A stretch of 64,000 nucleotides of DNA. Source: Drosophila pseudoobscura. Its lineage: Eukaryota > Arthropoda > Insecta > Diptera > Drosophilidae. The DNA is taken from positions 21,279,001 to 21,343,000 of the forward strand of contig NC_046681.1 of NCBI RefSeq assembly GCF_009870125.1. Direction: 5' to 3'. The translations under genes and the position numbers were made by a program. Below are positions 1 to 10,307 of this stretch, in pieces. Under the pieces are notes generated by a model, which saw nothing but the letters and a program-made list of their open reading frames with translations, had not been told where the DNA came from and did no database searches. Each line of letters starts with the position of its first letter. Positions within the stretch are counted from its first letter, which is position 1.

Positions 1-1144
1 AGAGCCCGGAGCATTGCCACAGCAGCCGCTGCTTGACTTTGCACCCGGGAACATGCAGCAGGCGCTGCAGCTGCAGCTCCACAGCTACATCGAGATGGTT
101 CGCCAGCTGGCCCCAGAGGCCTTTCCGAATCCGAATCTGGCCTCCCAGTTCCTGCTGCAGAACTCCCTGCAGGCCCTGGCACAGTTCCAGGCCCTGCAGC
201 AGCTCAAGCAGCAGCAGCGCGAGGACTCCATCCACCACCATCCCCCGAACTACTCCACCCCGCTGAGCAAGTCTCCTCTGAGGAGTCCCTCCCTCAGTCC
301 AGTGCCGCGGCACAACAGCAAGTCCCAGCAGCGAACGCCACCGAACTCCATGTCCGCCAACAGCCTGGGAATGAGCAGTGCCGTGATGACGCCGAACACC
401 CCGAGCATGCACAACCAGCAGCAGCACACATCCACGAGCACTCCGAAACCGCCCAGCGGAATGACAGTGGCCTCGGCCATGGCCAAGCTGGAGCAGTCGC
501 CGGAGGAGACCACCGACCTGGAGGAGCTGGAGCAGTTCGCCAAGACCTTCAAGCAGCGCCGCATCAAGCTCGGTTTCACCCAGGGCGACGTGGGCCTGGC
601 CATGGGCAAGCTGTACGGCAACGACTTCTCGCAGACGACCATCTCGCGGTTCGAGGCCCTCAACCTGAGCTTCAAGAACATGTGCAAGCTGAAACCGCTG
701 CTGCAGAAGTGGCTGGAAGACGCGGACACGAGTGTGGCCAAGTCGGGCGGCGGGGTGTTCAACATCAACACAATGACCACCAATCTGTCCAACACGCCCG
801 AGAGCATACTGGGACGCAGGCGCAAGAAGCGCACCTCCATCGAGACGACCGTAAGGACCACGCTGGAGAAGGCCTTCAATATGAACTGCAAGCCCACGTC
901 CGAGGAGATCAACCAGCTGTCCGACCGCCTACACATGGACAAGGAGGTGGTGCGGGTGTGGTTCTGCAACCGCCGGCAGAAGGAGAAGCGAATCAATCCC
1001 TCGCTCGATCTGGACAGTCCGACGGGCACCCCGCTAAGCAGCCACGCCTTTGGCTATCCACCGCAGGCCCTGAACATGTCCAATGTCCACCTCGAGGCTG
1101 GTTCCGGCTCCCTCTGCGGCAGCTCCATCAGCTCTGGCGAGTGA
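1..1144 (+). CDS. pdm2: POU-domain transcription factor Pdm2, 3' coding exon (5' partial)
   Basis: This is the C-terminal part of a class II POU transcription factor, a nuclear octamer-binding protein that in flies acts in neuroblast temporal patterning and wing development. The frame is open from base 2 with no local ATG upstream, so the exon or gene begins left of the window; the TTG at 14 is only an internal codon. Counting from that TTG, residues 1-160 are a Gln/Ser/Pro-rich region, about 162-237 the POU-specific domain (begins [16 protein letters not shown]), and about 267-328 a homeodomain with the recognition-helix signature [12 protein letters not shown]. The protein ends in the Pdm2-type tail CGSSISSGE; the paralogue nubbin ends differently (MMH as I recall), which is why I choose pdm2. 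No intron interrupts either DNA-binding domain here. GC-rich codon use contrasts with the AT-rich flank. Confidence 0.93.
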   Translation, partial: EPGALPQQPLLDFAPGNMQQALQLQLHSYIEMVRQLAPEAFPNPNLASQFLLQNSLQALAQFQALQQLKQQQREDSIHHHPPNYSTPLSKSPLRSPSLSPVPRHNSKSQQRTPPNSMSANSLGMSSAVMTPNTPSMHNQQQHTSTSTPKPPSGMTVASAMAKLEQSPEETTDLEELEQFAKTFKQRRIKLGFTQGDVGLAMGKLYGNDFSQTTISRFEALNLSFKNMCKLKPLLQKWLEDADTSVAKSGGGVFNINTMTTNLSNTPESILGRRRKKRTSIETTVRTTLEKAFNMNCKPTSEEINQLSDRLHMDKEVVRVWFCNRRQKEKRINPSLDLDSPTGTPLSSHAFGYPPQALNMSNVHLEAGSGSLCGSSISSGE

Positions 1145-1640
1145 ATATCCCTCCCTTCCCCCTACCCAGCCATGTACATAGTCAGCTAATAGTCGTAGTC
1201 GCTGTATCTCCAAAATCTTCCACAACATTCCATTCTTTCTCCATATCAAAGCAAGCCATAGATATAGATATAGATGAAGATATAGATAAAGATATATATA
1301 GAGGAACCTAGGTGATAGCCAGTCGTATCAGAAATCCATTACGAATTTATGTAATTCTATATACCTATACCTATTCGTATCTGCATCTGCATGCATGCAG
1401 AGTTCCTAGCTATAGCCAATGTATCTGTGTATCTGTTGTGTGTAAATTGTATCCGGCATCCAATATGCGATCCACATTCACCAAGGAACTACCCCTAGTT
1501 GTATTTGATATAATATACGAGTATATATTGATATACTGATATTGTTGTACGATGTCCAATTGTAAATTGATCTTGAACACACACTTAGATCCTAATATTA
1601 AACAAAATTCAATAAAAATTCAATATTCTGGAAAATGTAT
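1145..1640 (+). promoter_or_regulatory. pdm2: pdm2 3'UTR with poly(A) signal
   Basis: AT-rich sequence after the pdm2 stop with ATAGATAT and TATCTG type simple repeats. A canonical AATAAA lies at 1611-1616 and a GT-rich element (GGTGTGTGTTT) follows at about 1653, the usual arrangement of a cleavage and polyadenylation site. The transcript end is inferred from this alone. Confidence 0.6.
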
Positions 1641-1659
1641 TTATTAAATAATGGTGTGT

Positions 1660-3050
1660 GTTTATTATGATAAAGGAATTGATTAAAGGTAACATATAAT
1701 GGGATAATAATATATAAAGATAAAGGTATTAAAGGTTGCCTTTAAAAGCCTTGGAACATGTGATAAATGATAGATATATCCCCTAAAAATGTGAAGACAT
1801 TTCAATTCTATCGAATCCAAGCTAGAATTCTTGAGAAAATCTTGATTTTCCACTAATTTATGAGTATATTTGAGATTCCTAATACTCGTAGAGCCTTGCA
1901 TGAATTCCCTACAATCTGTGATCATGGAAGTCCAGATATTCGGTACAGTTTCGTCTTATTTGAAGATATTCAAATTGTTTTAAGAACCGGAAATCGAATT
2001 AAACCTTCTAAAATTTACCCATAGTACATATACTCGTACTTTTATAAGTAGTAAATTGTATATTTCCTTAAGTATTCTACTATCATTTTACCCATCATAT
2101 CACCCATCTGCCATACACCATATTTTCAGACCCATTTAGCTTATTATTCAATTAGTTATCGTTCCAGGTTTGCTGTCGTGTGCCATACACACACATACTT
2201 GAATCTCATTAGAAGCTCCCTAAATAAATATTGAAGCAGATATTTAGTTAACTGATTTCCTTTGGCCCGCTTCGAAACCGTTTGCCAGCCACGCGTCAAA
2301 GGCAAACACGACCATTTTTTAATAAACTTCCTGGCAAACGCCGGCGCTCTAGGAGCAAAGGACATCCACTACGGACGGAAGGACGGACCCACACTATCAA
2401 CCCCTTTTTTTTTTGTATGTAGGTTGGGATGTTGAGTGTGGATTTGTTGGATAAGAAATCACTTCATCTTCGGGGCCCCGGTGACAGTCAATACGGCAGT
2501 GGCACAACCCAGACAGAAACCCTTATTTGTATATTGAGGCAAGCGTGTAAATCCTTTTTTAGCAACCCCCAACCACGTGTCCCGTCGCACGGAGTTGCCG
2601 CACTCTGATTCGTTTAGGGCAGTTAAATGTGTGGCATGAGGCAGGGGCACGTATTTTGCAAAACAAAAAAAAAGGATAGGAAGGGTTTATGCCATCAATT
2701 CACACATAGTTATGTCATATGCTGCTCGGTTCGGTGGTTGTTCTTCTCGCTTCGATATACCCGGCGTAGAAGCTGTGGGGCTGTGGAAGTATTTCATGTT
2801 TTCCCAGTTGTATGCCATTGAAATCGCTTGAGCAAGTCAAGTCTCTGATGAAGATGTTTTAATGGGAAGTGTGCCAATAAATTAGGTGAATAATCTTGGT
2901 CTATTGCGGAATGCTTACACCGCTACCGATACAAGAGTACATTTGTTTTGAATAAAATTATAAAGAAGAAACAATGATGTGGTATTAAAATATGTTCTTG
3001 AACGTTCCGAAGAGCTTAGTGAATAAATGAATGATGCAAAATGTACCCCA
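1660..3050. other. intergenic spacer, no gene seen
   Basis: AT-rich sequence between the pdm2 poly(A) site and the transposon relic. Only short chance frames occur on either strand. A T-run (2405-2414) and an A-run (2663-2673) are present. I see no gene or RNA here. Confidence 0.5.
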
Positions 3051-3054
3051 AATC

Positions 3055-3416
3055 GACTCTACTGTCCCCGTGAGGCCGGCTAGAAACAGGTCCTGATACG
3101 GTCATGCCTCTGCCAGGATGCCAGCTAGTAGTAGTCGGGCGGAGAGCAGGAAACTCTCAATGAATTTACCCCAATCCATGGGGACACTGTCATATGCCTA
3201 GGGATAGATGTCCGAGGGGTTGCTCGGTCGCTAATATACGGACTCTGGATATCGCGGACCTCCTGTTTGATTAAAGCTTCCAGGGGCCGGGACGGGGCCC
3301 CTTCCCGCCTTCAAACAATCAAAAACTCCGTAAAGGAGCTCGGAGCTCCTCTTAAAGTGCCGGAGGGAAAAGACCAGCCCTCTACAACCGCATCTGAGAA
3401 CCTAACCTAACCTAGA
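3055..3416. mobile_element. probable degenerate transposon fragment (GC-rich, ends in CCTAACCTAACCTA)
   Basis: A sharply bounded GC-rich block in AT-rich DNA, with segments such as GGGCCGGGACGGGGCCCC and a telomere-like tail CCTAACCTAACCTA. The composition and tandem tail resemble the 3' untranslated end of a non-LTR retrotransposon (R1/LOA type), but I cannot name the family. It has no coding frame. A conserved host RNA is an alternative. Confidence 0.35.
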
Positions 3417-3430
3417 ACTCCATGAAGCCC

Positions 3431-3472
3431 ATATTCATATGAATTCATATTCATATGAATTCATATTCATGG
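3431..3472. repeat. tandem palindromic repeat of ATTCATATGAATTC
   Basis: The unit CATATTCATATGAATT is repeated about twice with a partial third copy and is self-complementary (ATTCATATGAAT). It lies just downstream of the transposon relic and about 170 bp before the MORN gene ATG, so it could form a hairpin or cruciform. Confidence 0.7.
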
Positions 3473-3645
3473 CTAACACCTAATCATAAAGCAGATGGGT
3501 AAACTCAATCCAGGCCAGTCCAAGTGGATCAGATGTTTGTGTCAGTTTGTCGGAACTAATCCGTTACACAATTTTACATACAGTGCTATCAGAGAAAGCG
3601 AATTTCAAGCACCAGTGCCGGGGACATTGATGTGTCCACACGGCG

Positions 3646-4755
3646 ATGTCGACGGTTGGCGAGAAGGTGCCGTTGAGGCACTTCATTACTCGAAGCAGCT
3701 ACGAAGGAGCCTGGAACAAGGAGGTAAACATGATGGATGGCTTCGGCACCTATAACTATCCGGACGGGAGTGAGTATCGCGGCCGATTCCATCATGGCCA
3801 GTTCCATGGGTTCGGGCAGTTGCGCCTGGCGCAGCCCTATCGCTTCACCATCAAGGGAGTGTTCGAGCATGGCAAACTAGTGAGCATCGAGGACATGTGG
3901 TTCCCCGATGGACTGCATGTCCAGGGCCAGTTCGCTGGCAACGACTTTGACTCCTCGGATTGGGACTATCTGACGTCCAAGGACCGACGCTACCAGGCCG
4001 AGCGACGGTACAACCAGCCGCCCGTGGGTCCGACCGCCTATGTGACGAGCAGTATAAAGTCACGTCGCGTCCTTAAGGACTGCTACGATGCGGAGGAGGG
4101 TATCTATAATCCGAAAACCGGTTGGCTGTTGGATCGACCGCCGCCATTCGCCAGCAGCATCTACGTTGGCAGTCCGAGCGACAAGGCCTGGATCCTGCGC
4201 CACTGCCGCCACGCTCGTGCTGATCAGATCTTCGAGCCAAAGCCATACTTCTGTCGCCGCATCATGGCCAACAACCTGCTGACGGAGAAGTCCCAGCTGC
4301 CCACAACGGACATCTATGCGCCCAACTTCAGGCTGGCACGCAACCACCAGTTTTGCAAGGAAAAAGGAAAATCCAAGCCCAAAACGGATCGCTATGATCC
4401 ACACTCCATAGCCAAGGCCACGAAGCAGTGCATCTCTGCCTATGAGCGGATGCTCAGTGATTTGAAAGCCTTTCACTTTGGTGAGACGGAGACGGAGACC
4501 ACGACCGCAATGGTGAAGCCCCGTCAGTGGACCAGCAGCTCGGGTGTGCAGCCCGTGGACTCCGTCGGGGCATCCAGCTGCCTGTCCGATAGCTTTTCCT
4601 TAGAGCCGGTCCCTTTGGACCTCAAGGAGGTCTACGACACGGCCAATGTCATGATGAACAAGCAGACGGCCACGGACAATTTCAGCGTTGTGCAATCCAA
4701 TATGATTCGCCGATCGAGCTTTATGGAAAGGTCGCGTTCTCGCTTTGAGTTTTAA
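3646..4755 (+). CDS. MORN-repeat protein, MORN5-like (369 aa, intronless)
   Basis: A complete single-exon frame from the ATG at 3646 to TAA. Residues about 18-75 hold MORN-type repeats (YEGAWNKE, GFGTYNYPDGSEYRGRF, GQFHGFGQL), followed by FPDGLHVQGQF and DYLTSKDRRYQAE. The order of MORN repeats, FxDGLH, W-Y-x(5-8)-DRR and a DCYD..GIYNPKT segment matches the layout of animal MORN5, a small protein enriched in ciliated and male germ cells. The fly protein is about twice the length of vertebrate MORN5 because of a Ser/Thr-rich C-terminal extension (residues about 240-369). The 5' flank holds an Inr-like TCAGTT near 3543. Family assignment is by motif order from memory; a testis role is inference. 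The preceding frame has no better ATG. Confidence 0.85.
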   Translation: MSTVGEKVPLRHFITRSSYEGAWNKEVNMMDGFGTYNYPDGSEYRGRFHHGQFHGFGQLRLAQPYRFTIKGVFEHGKLVSIEDMWFPDGLHVQGQFAGNDFDSSDWDYLTSKDRRYQAERRYNQPPVGPTAYVTSSIKSRRVLKDCYDAEEGIYNPKTGWLLDRPPPFASSIYVGSPSDKAWILRHCRHARADQIFEPKPYFCRRIMANNLLTEKSQLPTTDIYAPNFRLARNHQFCKEKGKSKPKTDRYDPHSIAKATKQCISAYERMLSDLKAFHFGETETETTTAMVKPRQWTSSSGVQPVDSVGASSCLSDSFSLEPVPLDLKEVYDTANVMMNKQTATDNFSVVQSNMIRRSSFMERSRSRFEF

Positions 4756-5105
4756 ATGGCTGTCATATGAAATTTGTATTTGTGCAACCTCCCATTGAGG
4801 GAGCAGTGGTGAACAGAAGTAACAGTGGATCAGCAGCAGATGGACAAGCTTATAGGACGACTGATGCCCTGTAGGCTGGAGGATTTTGGGTGGGAGACGA
4901 GCAGGGGCTATATATCTTCCATCGAAGGGTTGGGGAAAGCTGTCAAGTTCCAATTTTATACTGTTCTAAATATATTTTTAAGACTTCTCTTATTTTATAA
5001 ACGATAACCTTTCATAGCAAACTTGTACATTAATGTCTTACTATTCGTACACAAAACACATCAAAATGAAAAGTATTTCGTTCGAGGTGGAACAAATTTT
5101 AGCAA

Positions 5106-5111
5106 AATAAA
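5106..5111 (+). promoter_or_regulatory. poly(A) signal of the MORN-repeat gene
   Basis: AATAAA about 350 nt after the stop codon of the MORN gene, in an A-rich 3'UTR. It is the nearest canonical signal downstream. Confidence 0.5.
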
Positions 5112-5183
5112 TTTCAAAATTTTCAACCAAACACAAAAGCGACTGACGCCCCTGCGACGGACACGTACCGGTGACAGTTCCAA

Positions 5184-5690
5184 CTAAATAGCTTTACGGT
5201 ACTCGTTGGAGTGTCGAAGGTCCTTGTTCTTTTGGGCCGCGTTCAGCTGGAACCTGGACGCAGCTTCCACGTCGTCTGTGCCGTGCTGCTTCTCTGGAGG
5301 AGAGAGCAGAGCCGGCACTCGCGGCCCCCTAGTGCCGCAAGCCAGTGGAGGGACTTCTGTGGCTTCTCCAGACTAAATTGATGCACCACCGAAACGGCTT
5401 GAGCAGCCCGCCTTTCGTCCAGTGACCCGTCCCGCCTCAGGATCATTTCGTTTTAGATGGGAACCATCTCTGTGGTTCTCCGTCTTGGTCTCCATGTCTT
5501 GCAGCTGGCGAAATCATTCATGAAGTGTCGGAGCTTACGAAGTCTTTGGAGCTCCACGAGTAGATTGGAACGTTTTTGGGCCCGGTCGATCCGACAGGAG
5601 TTGTCCGGTTGGCATTTACCAGGAACTTTTTGGTCGCATCGTATGTCCTTGGATCCACCAGATAGCTGAGTCTTGCCAAGAAAGATCAAA
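5184..5690 (-). pseudogene. relic of an unidentified protein gene, frame-broken
   Basis: On the minus strand several overlapping frames each look coding over part of the segment: one gives LVDPRTYDATKKFLVN, then another ELQRLRKLRHFMND, then LQDMETKTENHRDGSHLKRN, then DERRAAQAVSVVHQFSLEK, and last EAASRFQLNAAQKNKDLRH, which ends at a TAG. The changes of frame and internal stops suggest a decayed gene of about 165 codons, more GC-rich than its flank, tail to tail with the MORN gene. I do not recognise the family. Undetected very short introns or sequencing errors are alternatives. Confidence 0.4.
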
Positions 5691-5699
5691 TTCTAGGTA

Positions 5700-8600
5700 C
5701 TGCCGACATTGTTGCTTTTTGGATCAATTTAAAATTTTGAAAGCTTTGCGTAAAAATCTTTTGTCAACAGAAAATTTCGAATCTTGTAAAAATAAATTAG
5801 TAATGTAATTTAATTTCTTTGGAGCCATAGACAGGTGGAATCTTTTGGAAACTAATCGAAAAATGGGAAAAGTTTTCCCTGTTACCACCCTCCGATAGTT
5901 GTTGAAAAACATTTCAACAGATAATTAAGAATAGACAATAAAAAGATGATATACATATGTATATATTTGGTAATCTATAAAATGTATCATCTTTGTTTTC
6001 ATTCCGTTATCGAACCAGAGGAATGGAAGATGACCTTACGATGTTTTCCATACAGACATTTTCCCCCACATTTCCACTATGTATTCATTCAGCCCGAAGC
6101 TCTCGAAGCACTACGTACGAATACATTTTTAATCTGGGCAGAAATTAAATCTCAACGAGAGTGTGTGTTTACCCTATTTAATTTGCAGGCCATTCATTCC
6201 ACACACTCGAACATACATCAAACGGATGTATGAGGCCCAGAGCTGAGGCCTATCGATGCCAGCACTCTCCCATAATTGGCGGACACTCTGAGGCAGGGAC
6301 TCAGGACTCCTTGAATGTTATCAGTCCCGTGCAGACGACGTCTGTCCATTCCCAAAGACCAACAAAAAAGAAAAAAAGGACAGAAATGGCTGCCAGCTAT
6401 TTCGCTTTTCAAACCCAAAGAGGGAGCGGACCAGGAGGCAGCAGGAAATTTCAATTGCATGACCATATTCAAAATGCCCTAAGCTGTCCCGGACTCCGGC
6501 GAGAGCTGGTCCCGTGGCCGGTCAAAGCGGGTTGATAAGCCCCGGGGGCTATTCTGGAGGGGGAGGGGGTTTTTCGGGTGGTTGGAGATCGCCTGCCACA
6601 GATTTCATTCAACTTGTTGTTTGATAGATTTCGCTAGCTGCATTTGCAAATTGAATTCCGTCCCGAGAAATGTTTTATTTCCCCTTCTTGCCCCTCTACT
6701 CCGCTCTGCTCTGCTCCACTTCATTTATAACAATTTAATGAAATTTTCGAATGCGTTTTCATAATACTGTCGTGGTGCTGGCACCATTAATCACTGGGTC
6801 CTTGGCAGGACTAACGAAAATTAAGTTTTCTTTATGCTTTCGCTTCTATGTTGGAATGTTGGATGCCTTTGAGTGTTCCAAAGTCGCTCTCTTGAGCTTT
6901 GGTGGGCATTTGTTAAATCGGATACGATTTCAAGGATTCTTATAGGTTTCGACGCACCTAAATTGTTTTATTTTCCATTTTATAACCAAACCAGAATCTC
7001 AGAAAATTGATTATCATTACCAAATCGGCTTTAATGTTACAAAAATCAACCCAATTGATTTCCAAATCAACTGAAATCCATATTCCCAATTTTTCCTAAC
7101 CATTTTTTATCCCGCCTGCACGCATTGATTACGAGCATGTATCTGGTCTGTAAAATGTATCTTATATAGAACTTTAAAATCCTATAAAAATGACTATAAC
7201 TTTTGACTATAACATAAGAGTACGAATATGTCATTAAACTGCCTTTGTTCGTGCGCATCTGTCCCGGACAGATACTCGACTAGATAGCAGACTCTGGCAA
7301 TTTCGGACGAGGTCTCGGGCAAATGAAAAGTGCTCGCAAATTATATGGCGAGCATATGTTAAATTTCTGCGTGACTGGCTGACAATTTGGTGCTTTGAAT
7401 TTCAATTTGCTGAAGACTCGTAGGAGGACAACGACTGCGAGATAGACAGGGGAGGCGGCGACACACCCCTTTTTGTGTCGGGGGCAGAGCATAGAGAACA
7501 TAAGACTTGAGCAAACATTTGGCATAAAACAACAGCAGCGGCAGGAGGAGGAGCAGGAGCTGGCGGGAGCCGCACAATTGAATTACAATGAAAATATGAA
7601 ATGAGCAAAAAAGTAGATGAGGGAAATCGCATACAAAAATTAAGCAAACAGGCGAAACAAAGGGCGAAAAAGGGCCCCAGTCCGAAATGAAAAGTCTGAA
7701 AAGTGTGGGCCACTTGCTCCGGCAAATAACTCGTAGCTCTCGTACAGAAAAAAGCGCAAATTCAATATTTGCTCAAGAAACAAATGGGAACGACAAGCAG
7801 CGCAGGCACGGAGACAGGACGAGGACGAGGACGAGAACGACAACGACAAGGCCCCAAGACAGTCGAGTAAACAATATAAGAAATAGCAACAAAAAAAAAA
7901 CATAGAATAAATAAAAATGTAACAAATGAGAGAATGGAAACTTCTGGGAGCGGAATTTTCCACCCTCATCGCGGCAAAATGGAAAACTGAATCCATTTCA
8001 ATGGCCGCTGGAAAACTTTAAAATGGAAAAATTTGCATGCGTTCATCGGAGAGGAGAATCCTCCCCTGACAGCCAGCCTCTTTCCACCAATTAGCTGGAC
8101 AGCTTTTTCTCTTTTTTTTTTTTTGGTTTTTTGTAGAGTCTCGAAAATCAAAGCCAATCAAGGGGCGTGATCCGAAATCAACACCATCTTCGGGGAGGGT
8201 CTCACAAAACTTGATCCCTTTGACATGTTTACACATTTAATTAACTTACACGCGCCGAAAACTTCCGGACACGAGAGATAGTCGCTGTCCCTGTCCCTGT
8301 CCCATCTCTATGTCTATTTCTATCCCTAACCCCATTCCCCATCTAATCACACCCAAGCGTAAACGGAACCCACACAAAGCCCAAAAATGGGGCTAAGAAA
8401 ACAAAGGGATAAAGACCTTTTCCCTCCTCCCCAACTAAGATCTTTTTTTTTGACAATTTGAAACCAGTTCAAGTGGTTTAATCATTTAACGCACATCATA
8501 AAAATCGCATCAAGTGATTTTTATTTACACGCCCAGCGCCAAAAAAACAAAGAATCCCCAAAAACTGGGGTGGGCTATCTGCCAATAGGGGTGGTTGGAT

Positions 8601-9330
8601 GGTTGGTTGGTTGGGGAGAGGGTGGAGTTCTGGGAACCCTTTGAAACTCTAGGTGGTTGCTGGAACTGACGAAAATGAGTTTCCCCCATTAGATAAGGTT
8701 AGTTGATAATCATTTCTGCCGAATAGGAGGCAAGAATATGGAGCGGGGAAGGAACCTTTATGTTTCTTTTTCATAGGAATATTCTTTAGTAATATTTGTG
8801 GCCAATTTTAGGTGGAGTTTTAGCTTTCTTCTCTTATAGAACCATATGGATGTATCGACTATGTATAGGATTGAGGAATACTTTAATAATGTCTTTGTTC
8901 TTTAAATTTGTACCTCGGAGACTATCAAACCTTGAGCAACAAAGTATTAATAAAATAGTATTCCATGTAGATCGGGAATTTCTTATACCAATTTTGCTGA
9001 GCAAGCTACCAGAAGTGAATAAAACCAGTCGAAACTTTGGGGTTAGAAGAACACGTGCCGCGACTTTACACTTATACAATATGTTCCTGCACTCCGTCTA
9101 TCCTGTTTCCACTTAATGGCAAATATTCCAGCTGTTTCTATACCATTCTTTAGAACGAAGTACCATCCGGCCGCTATATTGTATCTCCACCATTTCACCA
9201 AAGGACGATAGAGAGGACTATTCCACCTATAATGGTAATCCCATTGTACTCCCTGTACTCTTTGAGTACCCCGAGAATAAAAAGGATACCCAGAGAGAAA
9301 AAACCTATGGAACGACAGCATTTACGTATG
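5700..9330. other. intergenic spacer with low-complexity sequence
   Basis: No supported gene. Contents include a GA/GAC-rich stretch at 7815-7850, a T-run at 8111-8124, a CTGTCC repeat near 8285-8303 and a GGTTG repeat near 8590-8612. Frames of about 100 codons at 7402-7996 are Ser/Leu-rich antisense readings of this low-complexity DNA. Confidence 0.5.
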
Positions 9331-9344
9331 ACAATTTCTCAGTT

Positions 9345-9350
9345 TTTATT
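9345..9350 (-). promoter_or_regulatory. Lrch: candidate poly(A) signal for the short Lrch transcript
   Basis: AATAAA on the minus strand, about 745 nt beyond the stop codon of the 3'-most Lrch exon. It would define a 3'UTR of roughly 9330-10094. Other signals may be used. Confidence 0.4.
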
Positions 9351-10094
9351 TGATATATAATGGATGTGTACTCGTTTAATCGAAGACTTATGTGTCTAAT
9401 ACAATTCGATTCGTATAAATGATGCGGAGCTGGTAGAAAAGATGTACCACAGTTAATCGTAGGTCTACAGCTAAGCTACATAATAAATATGCTATATGAT
9501 TAGTCACAATATATGTATGTATGCATATATATACCCGATACATATATCTTTATATTTGGATGTGTTCGTATGTGGGATATACTTAAAACAGTATTCAGTA
9601 TGCTATTCAATCGCTAGTCGAAATTTTGGCCAAAAAATTCGTATATGTATGTATGTGGTATGACAAAGAAAGTATAACAGATTAGAACACATTTGCAGTG
9701 CTTGCTAGACCCTAGCTATGGCTCTCAAACAACAAAACGAAACTCGAATAAATAACTTGTGACTTCTACAATTTCAAATACTGAAATTCATTTAAAATTT
9801 GTTTGTGTTGAGTGTTTTTTTGGTTTTTTCCTTTTGTTTTTCTTTTGAGTGAGTGTTTTCGTGTTGTGTATGTACATAAATAAACTACAAACCTAGAAAA
9901 ATACATAAGTGAGGGAGAAATATCAACAAATCATCACACATTTGGGTTTCAAATAATGTATGTATGAATTAAGTGTGTGTGTATCTATAACTATGTGTAT
10001 GGCGGCCATCAGGAAACCCTTTTCTTCAGCTATCCATAAGTAGATGATCGGAAATACTTCATCCTTTCAGTGAGCAGGACCTCCTCCTCGCCGT

Positions 10095-10307
10095 CTAGGC
10101 CATCGGCGTTGGCGACATGGTGGCCCGTGTCATCCTAGTTGGGGATTTGGTTGGTGTGGCTGCTCCGCTGCTGTTGCCACTGCCACCGCCTCCACTAGCA
10201 CCACAAACGGCACCAGAGCCATGCAGCCGAAACAGTTCGCCGACCGTGATGGCCACCTGGACAGCACCTTTCCCCTCCAACACATCGGCAGCGCAGCAAA
10301 TGAGATT
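10095..10307 (-). CDS. Lrch: Lrch alternative terminal exon B: soluble C-terminus
   Basis: Acceptor TTTTTTGTAG at 10308, phase 0 onto exon 5. Encodes NLICCAADVLEGKGAVQVAI then TVGELFRLHG, a compact and complete CH-domain end, then a Gly/Ser/Thr-Pro-rich tail ending MSPTPMA and a TAG. The joined protein (827 aa) has the length and layout expected for Lrch. It lacks any membrane helix. Confidence 0.85.
   Translation of the reverse strand, partial: NLICCAADVLEGKGAVQVAITVGELFRLHGSGAVCGASGGGGSGNSSGAATPTKSPTRMTRATMSPTPMA

Noticed and set aside
250..1029. 259-codon minus-strand frame opposite pdm2
   Set aside because: It is the antisense shadow of a GC-rich coding exon that encodes well-known POU domains on the other strand.
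7402..7996. Leu/Ser-rich minus frames
   Set aside because: Antisense readings of GAC/GAG and A-rich low-complexity DNA.
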